A stretch of DNA of 64,000 bases from the NCBI GenBank assembly GCA_033182465.1, contig CP137326.1:744001-808000 (forward strand), in the 5' to 3' direction. The translations under genes were made by a program, and so were the position numbers. The notes under the pieces were generated by a model, which was given only the letters and a program-made list of their open reading frames with translations, did no database searches and was not told where the DNA came from. Source of the stretch: Sanghuangporus weigelae (lineage: Eukaryota; Basidiomycota; Agaricomycetes; Hymenochaetales; Hymenochaetaceae). How positions within the stretch are numbered: position 1 is the stretch's first letter; each line of letters opens with the position of its first letter. Positions 42,053-53,600 of the stretch are shown piece by piece.

Positions 42053-44017
42053 TGTAGTGCACTGGCCCCTCCTGTGCCAGTACACTCATACTATGACTCC
42101 CTCCCACTACAGATACCATATCCCAGTGCTGCCTACACCTCAGAGTGTGAGGGCATACTCCTACTGCACTCAAGACACCATTTGAGCATGTTTCCACCAA
42201 TTCCAGCACATGTACTGTACTGCGGCGCCCTCCTAAGGCCCAGATCGATCCGCCGATGGCTCTCTGACACTCAGACAGGTCTGCCGACGACTCCTACCCA
42301 GCACCAGGCACTATAGGACACATCCCTCAGTGACTACAGGCTGCCGATCTTACGATTTACCGTATATACAGCCTTGCAGCAACTCTAGATGCCTCCGAGT
42401 CGGCCCCCCATGGCGCCGATTGATGCGGTGGACACTCAGACATCCTCAGGTACCTTCGCCGATGCCTCCTACAGCTTACCAAGCAGTCCCCCATTGCCTA
42501 GGGAGCTACATATAGTCATATGTGCTTATATGCCTCATTACGACGTATCTGGCGCCGATCCAGCAGTCCCCCGCAGCACCGCCGCTCCGGCCACTCATAT
42601 TAGTCACTAGAGATCGCCCACACTCTGTATTGAGTGCCGCCGACGCATCGGACACCTCAGGAACACTGACTGATGCGCCCCTTGTCTCATATACGCGATA
42701 TTAGCCTCCGATCATCGGCTCCGACATTTCCCGACTTCCCCCCGATGCGGCGGCCCCCATTAGACCATGTATGGAAGGTAGGCATGTGGTACATCGGCGT
42801 GCCAAGCCTCCGACTCGTGCTGCCGAGCCCAACTCCGCTGGCGCCTGTATTATTGCAGATACTTGATATTTCATGCTATTGAATGCCCCCCTCACATTGC
42901 CACTCTCAGATTTCACCTGGGCGCTCCGGCAGCGGCCCTTGGTGACCCAGATGACTCAGGAGATGTTGTCAGACAGTAGGACATGTCGGCGACAGCAGTA
43001 GAGTATATATAGAGCTAAGATCATCTTAGAGACCATCATCTGAGAGAGCATGTACTAGACCGAGCGCCGGAGTTCGAGATATCCCTCACTCTGAGCCTCC
43101 CCCTTGACTATATATTATCCTTGACATCTCCTCTTGCTTGATTCATCATTCTACTTGCCTTTGCCACCTCTGATACGCCTCGGCCGCTCTGACATTCAGC
43201 GAGTGTGTAGAAGCTCGGGATTTAACCCTGAGCTTCCTCCACGCCTCTTTTACCTTGTCGGCACCCCTCTATCCGACGTTGGTGACCCTTTGGTGACCCA
43301 GACTTCCTATCAGACTCCTCTGCAGCGCCCTTTCCACCCTTCCATTCTAGCTTAGTCCATATATTCATCTTGTACGGTCCTTTCCTTTCATATATCACGT
43401 TTACACTACTTCGGTGGATTCGTACAGCCTCCCCCTCATTCCTGTACCCCTCTATTTGACATTGGCGATCCTTCGGTGACCCAGGCTTCTTATCAGACTC
43501 CCCTGCGCCGTCCTTTCCAGCCTTTCACTCCAGTTTATTCCATATATTGATCTTATACGGTCTTTTCCTTTCATCTATCACGTTTACGCTACTTCGGCGG
43601 ATTCGTGCAGCCTCCCCCTCATTCCTGCTTGCCCTATTTGATGTCAGCGGCCATCTGGTGACACAGGCATCATACCAGACGACCCAGTGGTGCCTTCTCC
43701 ACCCACTTGCTCCAGTTCAGCCCTCATATTTATCTCATACGGTCCTGCCAACCCTGTGTCTGAGTTTCCACTACGTCGGCAGTCGCCTCCTGTGATCCCC
43801 CCCCTTGAGCGGCGGCCCTATTAGCCTATCCCTTTCATACTTCGGCATCCCTAAACCCCTCCATCACGTCTCCGACAGTTCCTGGCATCTGCTAGGTAGT
43901 GGGGATTTAGAGTCTGATAGCATCGGCATCCCGTTTTTGGAGGTTTCTTCATACCTTCAGCACCCTTAGTAGGACAGACATTGGTAGCACCTTCAGAGAC
44001 ACACACCACCCACTACA
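42053..44017 (+). mobile_element. solo LTR fossil 1 (LTR retrotransposon, superfamily not assigned)
   Basis: Begins TGTAG and ends CTACA. It is flanked by CCGG on the left and CTGG on the right, read as an aged 4-bp target duplication. It has a TATATATAGAG box near 43004, as expected of an LTR promoter, and no coding capacity. Its sequence matches LTR fossil 2 over almost its whole length, about 10% different by eye in the first 125 bp, mostly transitions, so not recent. The conserved blocks of the host gene meet across it. Confidence 0.75.
43191..43760 (+). repeat. 183-bp tandem array inside LTR fossil 1
   Basis: About three units; the shared word ACGGTCC/ACGGTCT recurs at 43374, 43557 and 43739 (spacing 183 and 182 bp). 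LTR fossil 2 carries about one unit here, which explains most of their length difference (1,965 versus 1,617 bp). Confidence 0.75.
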
Positions 44018-45608
44018 CTGGTTTCTTCGAGTTGGCCAGACCGCAAACCACCGGGCAGTGACGCAGAGGAAGGCTCTCATTGAGAGCCTTCATGAAGCAT
44101 TCAATGTCTACAACAGGAGCCCCTTGGCTACCACCTAGAATACCTCATGCCAAGCGCTTAACGAGGCAACTTTTGCAATGAAATATCTAGGATCCCATGG
44201 GGATCATGCCGAAGACCAGAAGGCAAAACACAAATTATTAGGAGAATGGAAGAAAGATCTTACTTTGTGGGGTGTGGGAGCGGTATATTTCGAGTCGAAA
44301 ACAGATAAAGAGAAGCAAATGCTCCTGCAAGGAGCTCGAGATGTGATAGTCCGGGAATTGGGAGGCGAGAGCATCTGGGAAGCACTCCATGGCGAAGAAA
44401 GACAAGAAAAAGAAGAAGAAATACTTACAAGAGTTTGCGAGTCACTTGGCCCCGAGGCCTTCGAGTGCCTATCCGAGTCTGAGCAGCACCGTCTGAAGAT
44501 ATGGGTGTGGGTTGGTTGTGGGATGCAAAAGGATCTAAATGCCGTAAAAGGAGGAGATTCAGCAATGAGGCAGAAATGGAAAGAGCTAGGCGTCTCACCT
44601 ATACCTCTGCCTAACAAAGATAATGCGGCTGTTCTTGAGGCACTAGACAATGGCAAGAGCAACAGCGAGGACTACGAGGAGTTCAAACAGGCAGAGGAGC
44701 CCATAAGTGAAGCTCTGAGTGTAGCAATGCTACACAGACAACGTATTGCACACGATTCTACTTACTTTGGTGAATCTGGTGCATCTGATTTGAACCGACT
44801 GCAAGGTTGCAAAGATGCATATGGCTCGAATGGTCCTGTTATGTGGTGTTGCACAGACGAATCTGGTGCATCTGATTTGAACCAATGTGTCAATGAGGTA
44901 GTAAAGTGTGCTAAGCATGTTACGAAGGGTGGAGGAATCAGGACAGGCAACTTGATGGGAAAATATTTCAGGAACAAAGACAAGAAAAAGGGTCAGCAGG
45001 ATGCTTTCAAGAACCATGGGAAGCACACGTTAGGACGTACCGTTTCGTATCCAGACACATTGAACACGTGTTATTCTTTATACCTCAAAGCTGCGGCTGT
45101 GACGATAGCGCACCCGCAGTTTTACATTGGCTACCTGGAAGATGTGAGAGACAGGAAGATAAATAGAAGATTTAATCACCTGGAATCAAACATTTACAAG
45201 GTGTTACAAGACAAATCGACACTTACCGAACTTGCCGTCCTCGCTCTGTATCAGGAAGCCGTCTCTCATTCATATATTCTTGCCGTCCGAGGTAAAGAAA
45301 ACAAGCCAAAAAATGCATTAGATCTTGGGCCACTCCACAAAAAAGTTCGTACTCATATTGCACAGCTCATTTGTGAGCTGTCCATCATCCTATCTCCGAA
45401 TGCAGACCCCGTTTGAGCAACTCTGGGAGGCCTGAAGGAATGGAAATGTCCCGAGGTGGTCAGGGAGATTCACAGGAGGGCTGGGGAATGGCCATACCTG
45501 AAGGAAATCTTTATAGCTTTTCTTCAGGGGGCCTTATCAACCTGGGAAGGGTTTAGTTCGGAGTTCCAGGATGATGGAATAATTACGGCACTTACCCAGG
45601 GGGAGCGG
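44018..45608 (+). pseudogene. fragmented family gene, piece 3 (core, with 412-codon open frame)
   Basis: Largest piece. It opens with FLRVGQTANHRAVTQRKAL and EAFNVYNRSPLA, then an open frame at 44178-45416: SHGDHAEDQKAKHKLLGEWK, an alpha-helical charged stretch, EQHRLKIWVWVGCGMQKDLN (a family hallmark with a possible second catalytic residue), LPNKDNAAVLEAL, MGKYFRNKDKKKGQQDAF, YPDTLNTCYSLYLKAAAV, STLTELAVLALYQEAVSHSY and LGPLHKKVRTHIAQL. After a TGA at 45414 the frame continues GGLKEWKCPEVVREIHRR to GERC. A 25-bp direct repeat (44772 and 44859, 87 bp apart) repeats ESGASDLN inside it. Not a known named domain to me; similarity is to uncharacterised agaricomycete repeats from memory. Confidence 0.65.
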
Positions 45609-47225
45609 TGTAGCGCACTGGTCCCTCCTGTGCCAGTACACTCATACTATGGCTCCCCCTATACTGCAGATACCATATCCCAATGCCGCCTACACCTCAG
45701 AGTATGAGGGTACACTCCTATTGCACTCAGGACATCATTTAAGCACGTATCTATTGATTCCAGCACATGTACTGTACTGCGGTGCCCTCCTATAGCCCAG
45801 ATCGATCCGCCGATGGCTCTCTGACACTTAGACAGGTCCGCCGACAGCTCCTACCCAGCACCAGGCACTATAGGACACATCCCTCAGTGACTACATGCCG
45901 CCGATCTTACGATTTACCATACGTACAGCTGTGCGGCGACTCTGGATGCCTCCAAGTTGGCCCCCCATGGCGCCAATTGATGCGGCGGACACTCAGATAT
46001 CCTCAGGTACCCTCTCCGATGCCTCCTACAGCTTACCAAGCAGTCCCCCATTGTCTAGGGAGCTATATGTTGTCATATGTGCTTATATGCCTCATTACAA
46101 TGTATCTGCCACCAGTCCGGCAGTCCCCCGCAGCACTGCCGCTCCGGCCACTCATATTAGCCACTAGGGATCGCCCACACTCTGTATTGAGTGCCACCGA
46201 TACATCGGACACCTCAGGGACATCAGCTGATGCGCCCTTTGTCTCATATACGCGATATCAGCCTCCGATCATCAGCTCTGACGTTTCCTGACTTTCCCTC
46301 AACACGGCGGCCCCCATTAGACCATGTATGGAAGGTAGGCATGTGGTACATTGGCGTGCCAAGCCTCCGACTTGCGCTGCCAAGCCCAACTCCGCTGGCG
46401 CCCATATTATTGCAGATACTTGATATTCCATGCTATTGGATGCCTCCCTCATGTTGCCGCTCTCAGATTTCATCTGAGCGCTCCGGCAGCGGCCCTTGGC
46501 GACCCAGATGACTCAGGAGATGTTGTCAGACAGTAGGACATGTCGGCGACAGCAGTAGAGTATATATAGAGCTAAGATCATCTTAGAGACCATCATCTGA
46601 GAGAGCATGTACTAGACTGAGCGCCAGAGTTCGAGATATCCCTCACTCTGAGTCTCCCCTCATGTACTGAGCCTCCCCCTTGACTATATACTATCCTTGA
46701 CATCTCCTCTTGTTTGACTCCACATTCTACTTGCCTTTGCCGCCTCCGATACGCCTCTGCCGCTCTGACATTCAGTGAGTGAGTAGGGCTCGGGATTTAA
46801 CCCTAAGCCTCCTCCCTGCACTTTATACCTGTCCGGCGCCCCTCTATTTGATGTTGGCGACCCTTTGGCGACCCAGGCGTCCTATCATACACCCCTGCGG
46901 CGCCCTTTCCAGCCTTTCACTCCAGCTTAGTCTATATATTCTTCTTATACGGTCTTTTCTCTCCATCTATTGCATTTACACTACGTCGGCAGCCCCCTGT
47001 GATCCCCCCTCTCGAGTGGTGGCCCTGGTAGCTCATTCCTTTCATCCAGCGGCATCTCTAGACCCATACATTACGTCTCTGATGGTTCCTGGCACCTGCC
47101 GGGTAGTAGGTCTTTGAGAGTCTAATAGCGTCGGCATCCTGTTTTTAGAGGTTTCTTCATACATTCAGCACCCTTAGTAGGATGGACATCTGTAGCACCT
47201 TCAGATACGACACCGCCAACCTACA
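45609..47225 (+). mobile_element. solo LTR fossil 2, same family as fossil 1
   Basis: Begins TGTAG and ends CTACA; left flank GCGG, right flank GTGG (4-bp target duplication, slightly aged). A TATATATAGAG box lies near 46561. It shares the whole layout of fossil 1 apart from fewer internal repeats. No internal retrotransposon region is present between fossils 1 and 2, since host-gene sequence lies there, so these are two solo insertions rather than one element with two LTRs. Confidence 0.75.
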
Positions 47226-47450
47226 GTGGGACTTGGCTTGGAAGCCTGCAACAAATGACGCAAACGAAGGGGCCCTTGGGGCACTTCGTCAGTTCTCGCG
47301 GTGCAAGCCTAGGGGCACGGAACTTCTATTCAATGCAATTTTTAGGTTCAGGAGGAATAAGACAGAAGAATTCAGGGATGCATTACTCACCACACCTGAG
47401 CACGAAGCATTTGTGAAGAAGGAAGCACGGTGTATGATTGATAGGGTGGG
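47226..47450 (+). pseudogene. fragmented family gene, piece 4 (NEGALG block)
   Basis: After the flanking GTGG it reads DLAWKPATNDANEGALGAL, another hallmark and a candidate catalytic Glu, then FNAIFRFRRNKTEEFRDAL and HEAFVKKEARCMIDRVG. It continues directly from the GER at the end of piece 3 (family pattern ERDLAW-PATND). It ends at GTGGG, where the next insertion starts. Confidence 0.65.
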
Positions 47451-48006
47451 TGGACGATCGAACTAGGTCTGTAGGTGCGATCCTAGCAGGCTAGGGCGTT
47501 CAATCCTATAGGGAGCGAGCGAAAATGAATTGGGGAAACCAAACAAAGAAGGGTGATCCGGAAGACTCCCCTGAGATAGACCGAGACTCTGGCCTACTCT
47601 GTAGGAACCGAGGATAGTCGTAATACCTCCAGCCGGAACGGTCGGTGTGAACTATCTAAAAAGGGAAGCAAAGGGGGAGCGAATACATGTAGGCAAGATG
47701 TGATACTCAATGGTCATCTAGGGAGACCAATCCGGATGTGCTGCGGTGAACCGAGTGAATACTTCGGCGACTTGATCACCTCAGAGATGAGTCGATGAAG
47801 AAAGAAGACAAGCTGAGAGTATCCGAGTCACCCCCGGGACGTCTGGACTAGTCTAGACAAGGAAGACGAGACACCCAAGGCGGGTACTACGGCTTTCTAT
47901 AAATGACAGAGTCGGTCAGGACGGTCTGAGAGGCTTTGAAACAGAAGATGTGTGCGCTGAACAGATCTCTGGTATTCGCTATCTGAAAACTACGACATCT
48001 GGGCGG

Positions 48007-49346
48007 TGTAGTGCGCCGCACTTGCCTGTACCGGTACGTCGGTACAGGCCCCTCAGTACTCCGTACAGTATACCATCGTGCGGCGACCGCTACACCTCCG
48101 CCGCTCCTTAAGACCTTCCAAACCGCCGCTCCTTGATTCGCGGCTCAACCAATACGTCCGCCGCCTCCCGTCCTTCGAAGACTTCCCAAACCGAGTATGC
48201 TTGGCCAGCCGCACTTTCTGATACGCGGGCGCCGGGAACGTTGCAGCGGATGTATCGGCTACGGCGGCGGAAGGATATCAAACCGTATAGCCGATGGAAT
48301 ATTCGTTGGCTCCTGTTGATTGGCTTATCCGACGTCAGGTAGTGGTTTTACAAGGTCCGAGGTACCACGTTTCATGTTCATACCATGCTGCTTCGTGCGC
48401 CAAGTCCGATTGTCGGACGCGGCGGCCACTCGCGTATTCCCCTTTTAGTATTATTGCCTCCCCTGATGTTTCATATTCGTGTGGTGCAACCACTTAGCGA
48501 TCCGAACGCGCCCGATGATGATGCGCCGCGCCAATCACCGCCAGCCCGATCAGCGCGCGCTCGTGTCTTGGCAGCTTCGCGGCGCGCCCCGATCTTTGGG
48601 TCCGCACTGATTGCGCGCCTGTGACGCGCAGTCACTGTCGCCGTCTCTGTGACGCTCTTCCCCAGCATTCCCCAGTATATATAGACCTCATGTATGTAGT
48701 GTTCAGAAGCAGTAGTTCAGAATAGATCTCAGTGCACTCCTCTCGTCTCTGTTAGCCCCTTTTGCTCTCCATCGCCTTCGCCGAAGACCGTGTGCCGACA
48801 CAAGACGCCGCCCCCGTTTAAGGGAATAACAGGGGCACGTGCTCACTCGCCACTGCGCAAGTGATTGGTAGAGCTATCCCCCGTCCTGGGAATAGGCAGC
48901 GCCATCGCCCTCTTGACAATCGGCGACACCGTCGCTCTCCTGGTAATCGGCGACACCGTCGCTCTCCTGGTAATCGGCGGCACCGTCGCTCTACTAGTAA
49001 TCGCCGCCGCTCGCAGGACTCGACAGCGCCGTCGCTCTACTACTTATTCGCGACGCCGACATCTTGACTCGTCGGCGGCTCTGTCCCGTACATTATCGGC
49101 GGCACCCCCTCTATACGCAGATCATACCATAGCCCTTACAATTGAGCTCTCCCCACGACTGAGCGCGCATCCCGATCGGCAGCAGTGCTTCCGGGTCAAA
49201 TTGTCCGCCACGGCACCGAGCTGTCCAGGAGGTTTAGCCACGAGTTGGATCCCTTCTTACCTCTCTGATCTTTGACACCGCCGACGCCTCTCTGTGGTCG
49301 AACGCCGTCGCCTTCGCCGCTGCTTAAGAGGGTCTGATAGTCTACA
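48007..49346 (+). mobile_element. LTR fossil 3, nested; related ends to fossils 1 and 2
   Basis: Begins TGTAGTGC and ends CTACA like fossils 1 and 2, and is flanked by a perfect GCGG on both sides (48003-48006, 49347-49350). A TATATATAGACC box lies at about 48675. The body is GC-rich and differs strongly from fossils 1 and 2, so it is a separate subfamily. It lies inside the TG...CA insertion and is therefore younger than that insertion. Confidence 0.7.
48918..49010 (+). repeat. 27-bp tandem array inside LTR fossil 3
   Basis: Units start AATCGGCG(A/G)CACCGTCGC at 48918, 48945 and 48972, with a partial fourth at 48999; spacing is exactly 27 bp. Confidence 0.85.
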
Positions 49347-49457
49347 GCGGGTTTTATAGACTATGGGGGTCCAAAACATGTACAAAACGACTAATCTGGG
49401 ACTGGGATAGGATCGTGACAAGACGTAAGGTGAAACGTAATAAAACCACAACAAGGA

Positions 49458-49664
49458 GTGTGAAACCGACAAGACAGAAGTCTAGTGGACTACAGGAAAC
49501 TGTGAAACAGGATGAAATCATAGCAAGGAGTGTGAAACTGACGCGATAAGGGTCAGACGGACTGCAAGAGACTGTGAAAGAAGATGAAATCATGGCAAGG
49601 AGTGTGAAACTGACGCGATAAGGGTCAGACGGACTGCAAGGAACTGTGAAACAACATGAAAACT
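49458..49664 (+). repeat. 72-bp tandem array in the TG...CA insertion
   Basis: Units start GTGTGAAAC(C/T)GAC at 49458, 49530 and 49602, exact 72-bp spacing, about 2.9 copies; units 2 and 3 are nearly identical. Confidence 0.85.
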
Positions 49665-50311
49665 GTCCAGGAAGGGTCCTCTGAACCGCACAACCAAGTC
49701 GGTGAACAAACCGGATGGAGAGATCGAATGGATGTACCAATCGGCGAACTCCGATCGGAAGTCTGAACCTCGGAGGCCACTTCGGCAAAGTCCAAACAAT
49801 GGAGTGCACCTTGTGGAACATTTAGGATGAAGGTACGCAACCATTGGGTACCTCGAAACAGGTCGGAATGGTCCCTGGCGGTGTGAAACGCTGATGAGAA
49901 GGCCTAGGGTCCCTTCAGGAGTCTGGGTCCAGGCTTTGGAGTGCCGATATCTGCTCAGATGACTGAGGCGGAGGTCAGCGAGTGGTAGTGTGACAAAGTA
50001 TGAACAACGAAATATGGCGTGGCGCCTATCATGCAGTATTAGCAGGTCTTCGGGGTCTCGGAATGTGACATATGTGCAATGGAAGGTGAAATGGGGTGAG
50101 CCAAGATATGTACGAAGTCTCAGGCGCGTCCTAAGGTATGGCGGAGCGCTCGGAAGGATCGAATCGAGTCGTATACACCCTTTGTGACTGTTGGAGTCAC
50201 TCAGGCAGCTGATACACCAGTGTGTTGGACACTGGTGAAGTATGTACAATACTCGACCGCTGACGCCCAGAATAGCAGTGTGCGCTACAATGGCTCCTTC
50301 AAGCCAGTGGG

Positions 50312-50635
50312 AAGGAAAGAAAATGGGTTAGAGAGATTTTCGAGGAGGGCCAGGCCGAACTTGCTGAAAAGTGGCGCAGGATCACGGTGCGAGACAAAAG
50401 AAAGAAAGTAAAAGTGAATCGACTAAAGTTAGTGATACTTGAGACGAACGAAGAGCGAATAGGAAAAATGAACGTACCTCAGCTCAAAGAACAGCTCAAC
50501 AAACTTCGCGACATGAAGTACGTATTACTCAAGTTGACGAAGCTAACATGGAAGGACCAGATGAAGGAGGAACTCCTGAAGGCACTGAGGCTTGGGAAAC
50601 CCAGAGATACTGAGGAGACAGACGATGAAATTTAG
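50312..50635 (+). pseudogene. fragmented family gene, piece 5 (C-terminal part)
   Basis: In one frame: KERKWVREIFEEGQAELAEK, RDKRKKVKVNRLKLVI, then NVPQLKEQLNKLRDMKYV, LTWKDQMKEELLKAL and an acidic end DTEETDDEI with a stop at 50635. A basic helix followed by a SAP-like VPQLKEQL motif is the usual C-terminus of this family as I recall it. Piece 4 and this piece are one base out of frame with each other. Confidence 0.6.
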
Positions 50636-53600
50636 ATGAATCGTCATACAAAGAAAGATGTGATTGTGTGTCCACATGAGTGTGTGTCTGGATGCAAGTA
50701 TTAGAGTCCGGGATGTTTAGAAGCACCATGTACAATTCAAATCTGTCGATAGTATCATTATGTGTCATGATAATATGATCGATCTTCCCACCAGAGTGTG
50801 TCGTGTAATAGCCCCCGAGATAGCGGTCAAAGGTTCTGAGCACCTAAGAAAAGCCGAAAACTTTGATTTCAAAAGTTGTTTCTGCAGTATGAACCGTGAC
50901 CTCTCTAAAAAGTACGCCAGTCGAATGACCGGATGGCGGAATTAGCGAGAAACAGCATGGAAGAATAGATCAGTAACTTACCACTGGAAAACAAAATATG
51001 ATCAATTGTCATACGTGCATTCATTTTCCCGGCACAAGAGGCACTGAGACTGGTTGTGGGCAATATAGAATGCTCAAACCTTGCGCAGCTCAGTCTGATA
51101 CCGAGTATGATTTCTTAGTTCATTTTGGCATTTATGTGCAGTTTTTTTTGACTTGATACTAGATTGGACAAATATATTCCATTTTCGTACAAAAAGAGGC
51201 CTGGAGCCTCATTGCGTGAGTGAGATGCAGCATATTATGAAAAGAGAGGAACATTGTAAAGTTCAGCTACGTGATGTCGTGCTGAGAGTGGACTTGTGAA
51301 TAAATTCTACAGTGCTCTCACAGAGTCAACCGGTCTATTTGTCTAGACAGGTAGTCTTTCCTGTTGTTTGTTTAGCTAGGGGCAACTAATTCTTAGACTG
51401 CGTATGATATTGTTCCGTTAGGTAAGTAATGGAAGTTGATATGGATGATTTTGAGGTGACAACGTATGATAGGTGTGATTCGCTGATAAGAGTTCTGAAC
51501 TCAAACTTAATACGTACTAGGTTCTAGAAGCAGCACAGTAGTGGTTCTAGCAACCTCCCTTATCGTTATCGGTCCTAGTAGCAACGCTCTTCGCAGTACT
51601 AGCAACCACACTTATTCTTAACAGGTACTAACAGCAAACACTAAAGTAGTGTTAGCTACCTGTGCAATGACGTATCTGAGTGATATGCTGATGTCAAATA
51701 AACCACAATACTAATATTCAGCAAGGGTGGGTACAAACAAGCACCTGACTTGAGTGCACTGCGCTAAACAATGACAAACACTTCTGTGTGCTTGCAAATC
51801 TAGGGTACTGAACAGTAATGAAGTAACAGTAATTAACACCTTAGCTTTATTACCGACTGCCTAATTTGTACAGCAGTAACAAAAATTAACACTTTACTTA
51901 GACTTATGACACAAACTAACAAACTGGAGAGAGATGGTGGTGGTTAAAGGTCAAGTTGCTCTCTCTCTTGGCGTGCTCACTCGCCCGCCTTATATAGGCT
52001 GAGCTTACTAAACATTATTAAGCATTACAAAGCAAGGCCAAGAAAATAAACTAAAAATAGGACTTAAATGCACTTGCTTATATAAGAAAAATTAGGTTCA
52101 ACCTTCCTAATATAGAATCTGATTTCCATCTCGGCTTCTTGTCCTGCAAGTCCAAAGCTCATATCCCTTTATGGTATCCTAACAAAGCTTGGACTGCCTC
52201 CTGATTAGGTCATGACACATGCCTAAGCATTGACTCATTGTAACGTAGTTGTTGATAGGGAGTCTGAATTGTCTTGCACAAATCTAAGCTCATACCCTCA
52301 ATTCTGGTGCGCATTATCGGTCTGCTTCAGGTCAATAAGCGATTTGAATACCTCTGAACGGGGACCTTAAAGAAGCTTGTCAGACCCTGTATGGCTTAGA
52401 CTAATTCAGTATAAATTATATATGAGTGACGGCGTAGTCTCCTTAATCCGTATCTTCTCAAAATGCCTTCTTGCAACCCTTTTGCATGCCTTTCACACAT
52501 GTGGTGCTGCATGAAGAAGGTGTTGAGGTTAATTTGTAGGCCTTGTCGGATCACCATTAAACAGTTACAGTAAGTGTCAGCATTGATATCCAAGTTGATT
52601 TATCCTGATGTGGTATTAGAATCATGATTGAGATGACTATTACGACTAGGGTAGAGTCGCTTTTTTTGGTGATTTCGCATTGCTATCACCCTACGCTTAT
52701 CTGGTATGGGCTTCTGTCATTATGCTCATGATTTTCTTTTCTGATCGCATTGGTAGAGCACTTACGAATGAGCTAAATCTGAGTTTAAAGGATTTATATG
52801 TCGCATCCCGTAGAGCTATTGCTTGATAATAATAACTGATGCTATGCTATTCCTGCTTGTTTATGTCCAGGCAATTTCATAGCCTGACAGCGAGATACCG
52901 TATTAGGTGAGATATTCTAACTCCAACTCAAATCATGCGTACGTGCGGACCATAGGCTTTGCCGATCCCCATAATCACAATGCATTTTAGAGCCGGATGC
53001 GCTTGGGATCTTAGATACAATTAGAATATGCGCTGCATGAGGACCTCTGATAATTCCGCTAAGGGGCAGATCCAATCAATCCACATATAATTTTCAGAAA
53101 TTTTGGGCTAAGGCTAGAGGAAATCCACACATTTTGAGCCAAAATCTGGGAAAAGGCCTGAGGAGTGATCCACAAATGTTGACGAGAAATTTTGTAGGCC
53201 TGAGGTCATCATCCGAGCTGAATCAGGCCGAGTCAGCATAATTTGAGGCATATGAATCGCACATGACCGTGATGTATATTAAACATTGATAGTAATGCAA
53301 TTGAATCAAAATCTACTCATATTTAGAAAAGCCGGGAAGGAACTGAATTGTATCAATTACAATTATAAATATTCGTTATTTTTTTGAAAATAAATCCCAG
53401 ATAGGCCTGATCCGAAATCCACATATTTTTGCGGCCTGAGCCAATCCACATATATTGTATACGGCCCAGCCTGGCCTCAGGCCTATATTGGCATAATCAG
53501 GGGTCCAGCTGCATGCAATGAAGATGAAGATCAGTACAGTCATTAACCGGTCCTTTGAACACCTATTACAGATCCACTTTTATAGCTCACCATGTAACAC

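Larger units (their letters stand above)
47451..50306. mobile_element. TG...CA insertion with 5-bp target duplication (LTR-type fossil, family not assigned)
   Basis: Starts TGGACGATCG and ends AAGCCA, flanked on both sides by a perfect GTGGG (47446-47450 and 50307-50311). Without the nested LTR fossil 3 its own length is about 1.5 kb. It has no recognisable protein frame and carries a 72-bp tandem array. TG...CA ends and 5-bp duplication fit a solo LTR or a non-autonomous LTR element. Confidence 0.5.

Noticed and set aside
42390-46540. Many Pro/Ser/Leu-rich open frames in the two solo LTRs
   Set aside because: They are short, overlap in several frames and mirror each other because the LTRs match; noncoding.
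42053-47225. One full LTR retrotransposon with fossils 1 and 2 as its two LTRs
   Set aside because: The sequence between them is the coding core of the fragmented gene, with no retrotransposon domain, and each LTR has its own flanking duplication.
49354-50249. Minus-strand open frames with repeated SCSPSDPYRVSFTLL
   Set aside because: They read the antisense of the 72-bp tandem array; the protein repeat only mirrors the DNA repeat.
51500-52625. Candidate LTR with TATA box near 51990 and TGGTATTAGAATC, like a primer-binding site, at 52610
   Set aside because: No CA end next to the site, no matching TG start and no flanking duplication; too weak to call.
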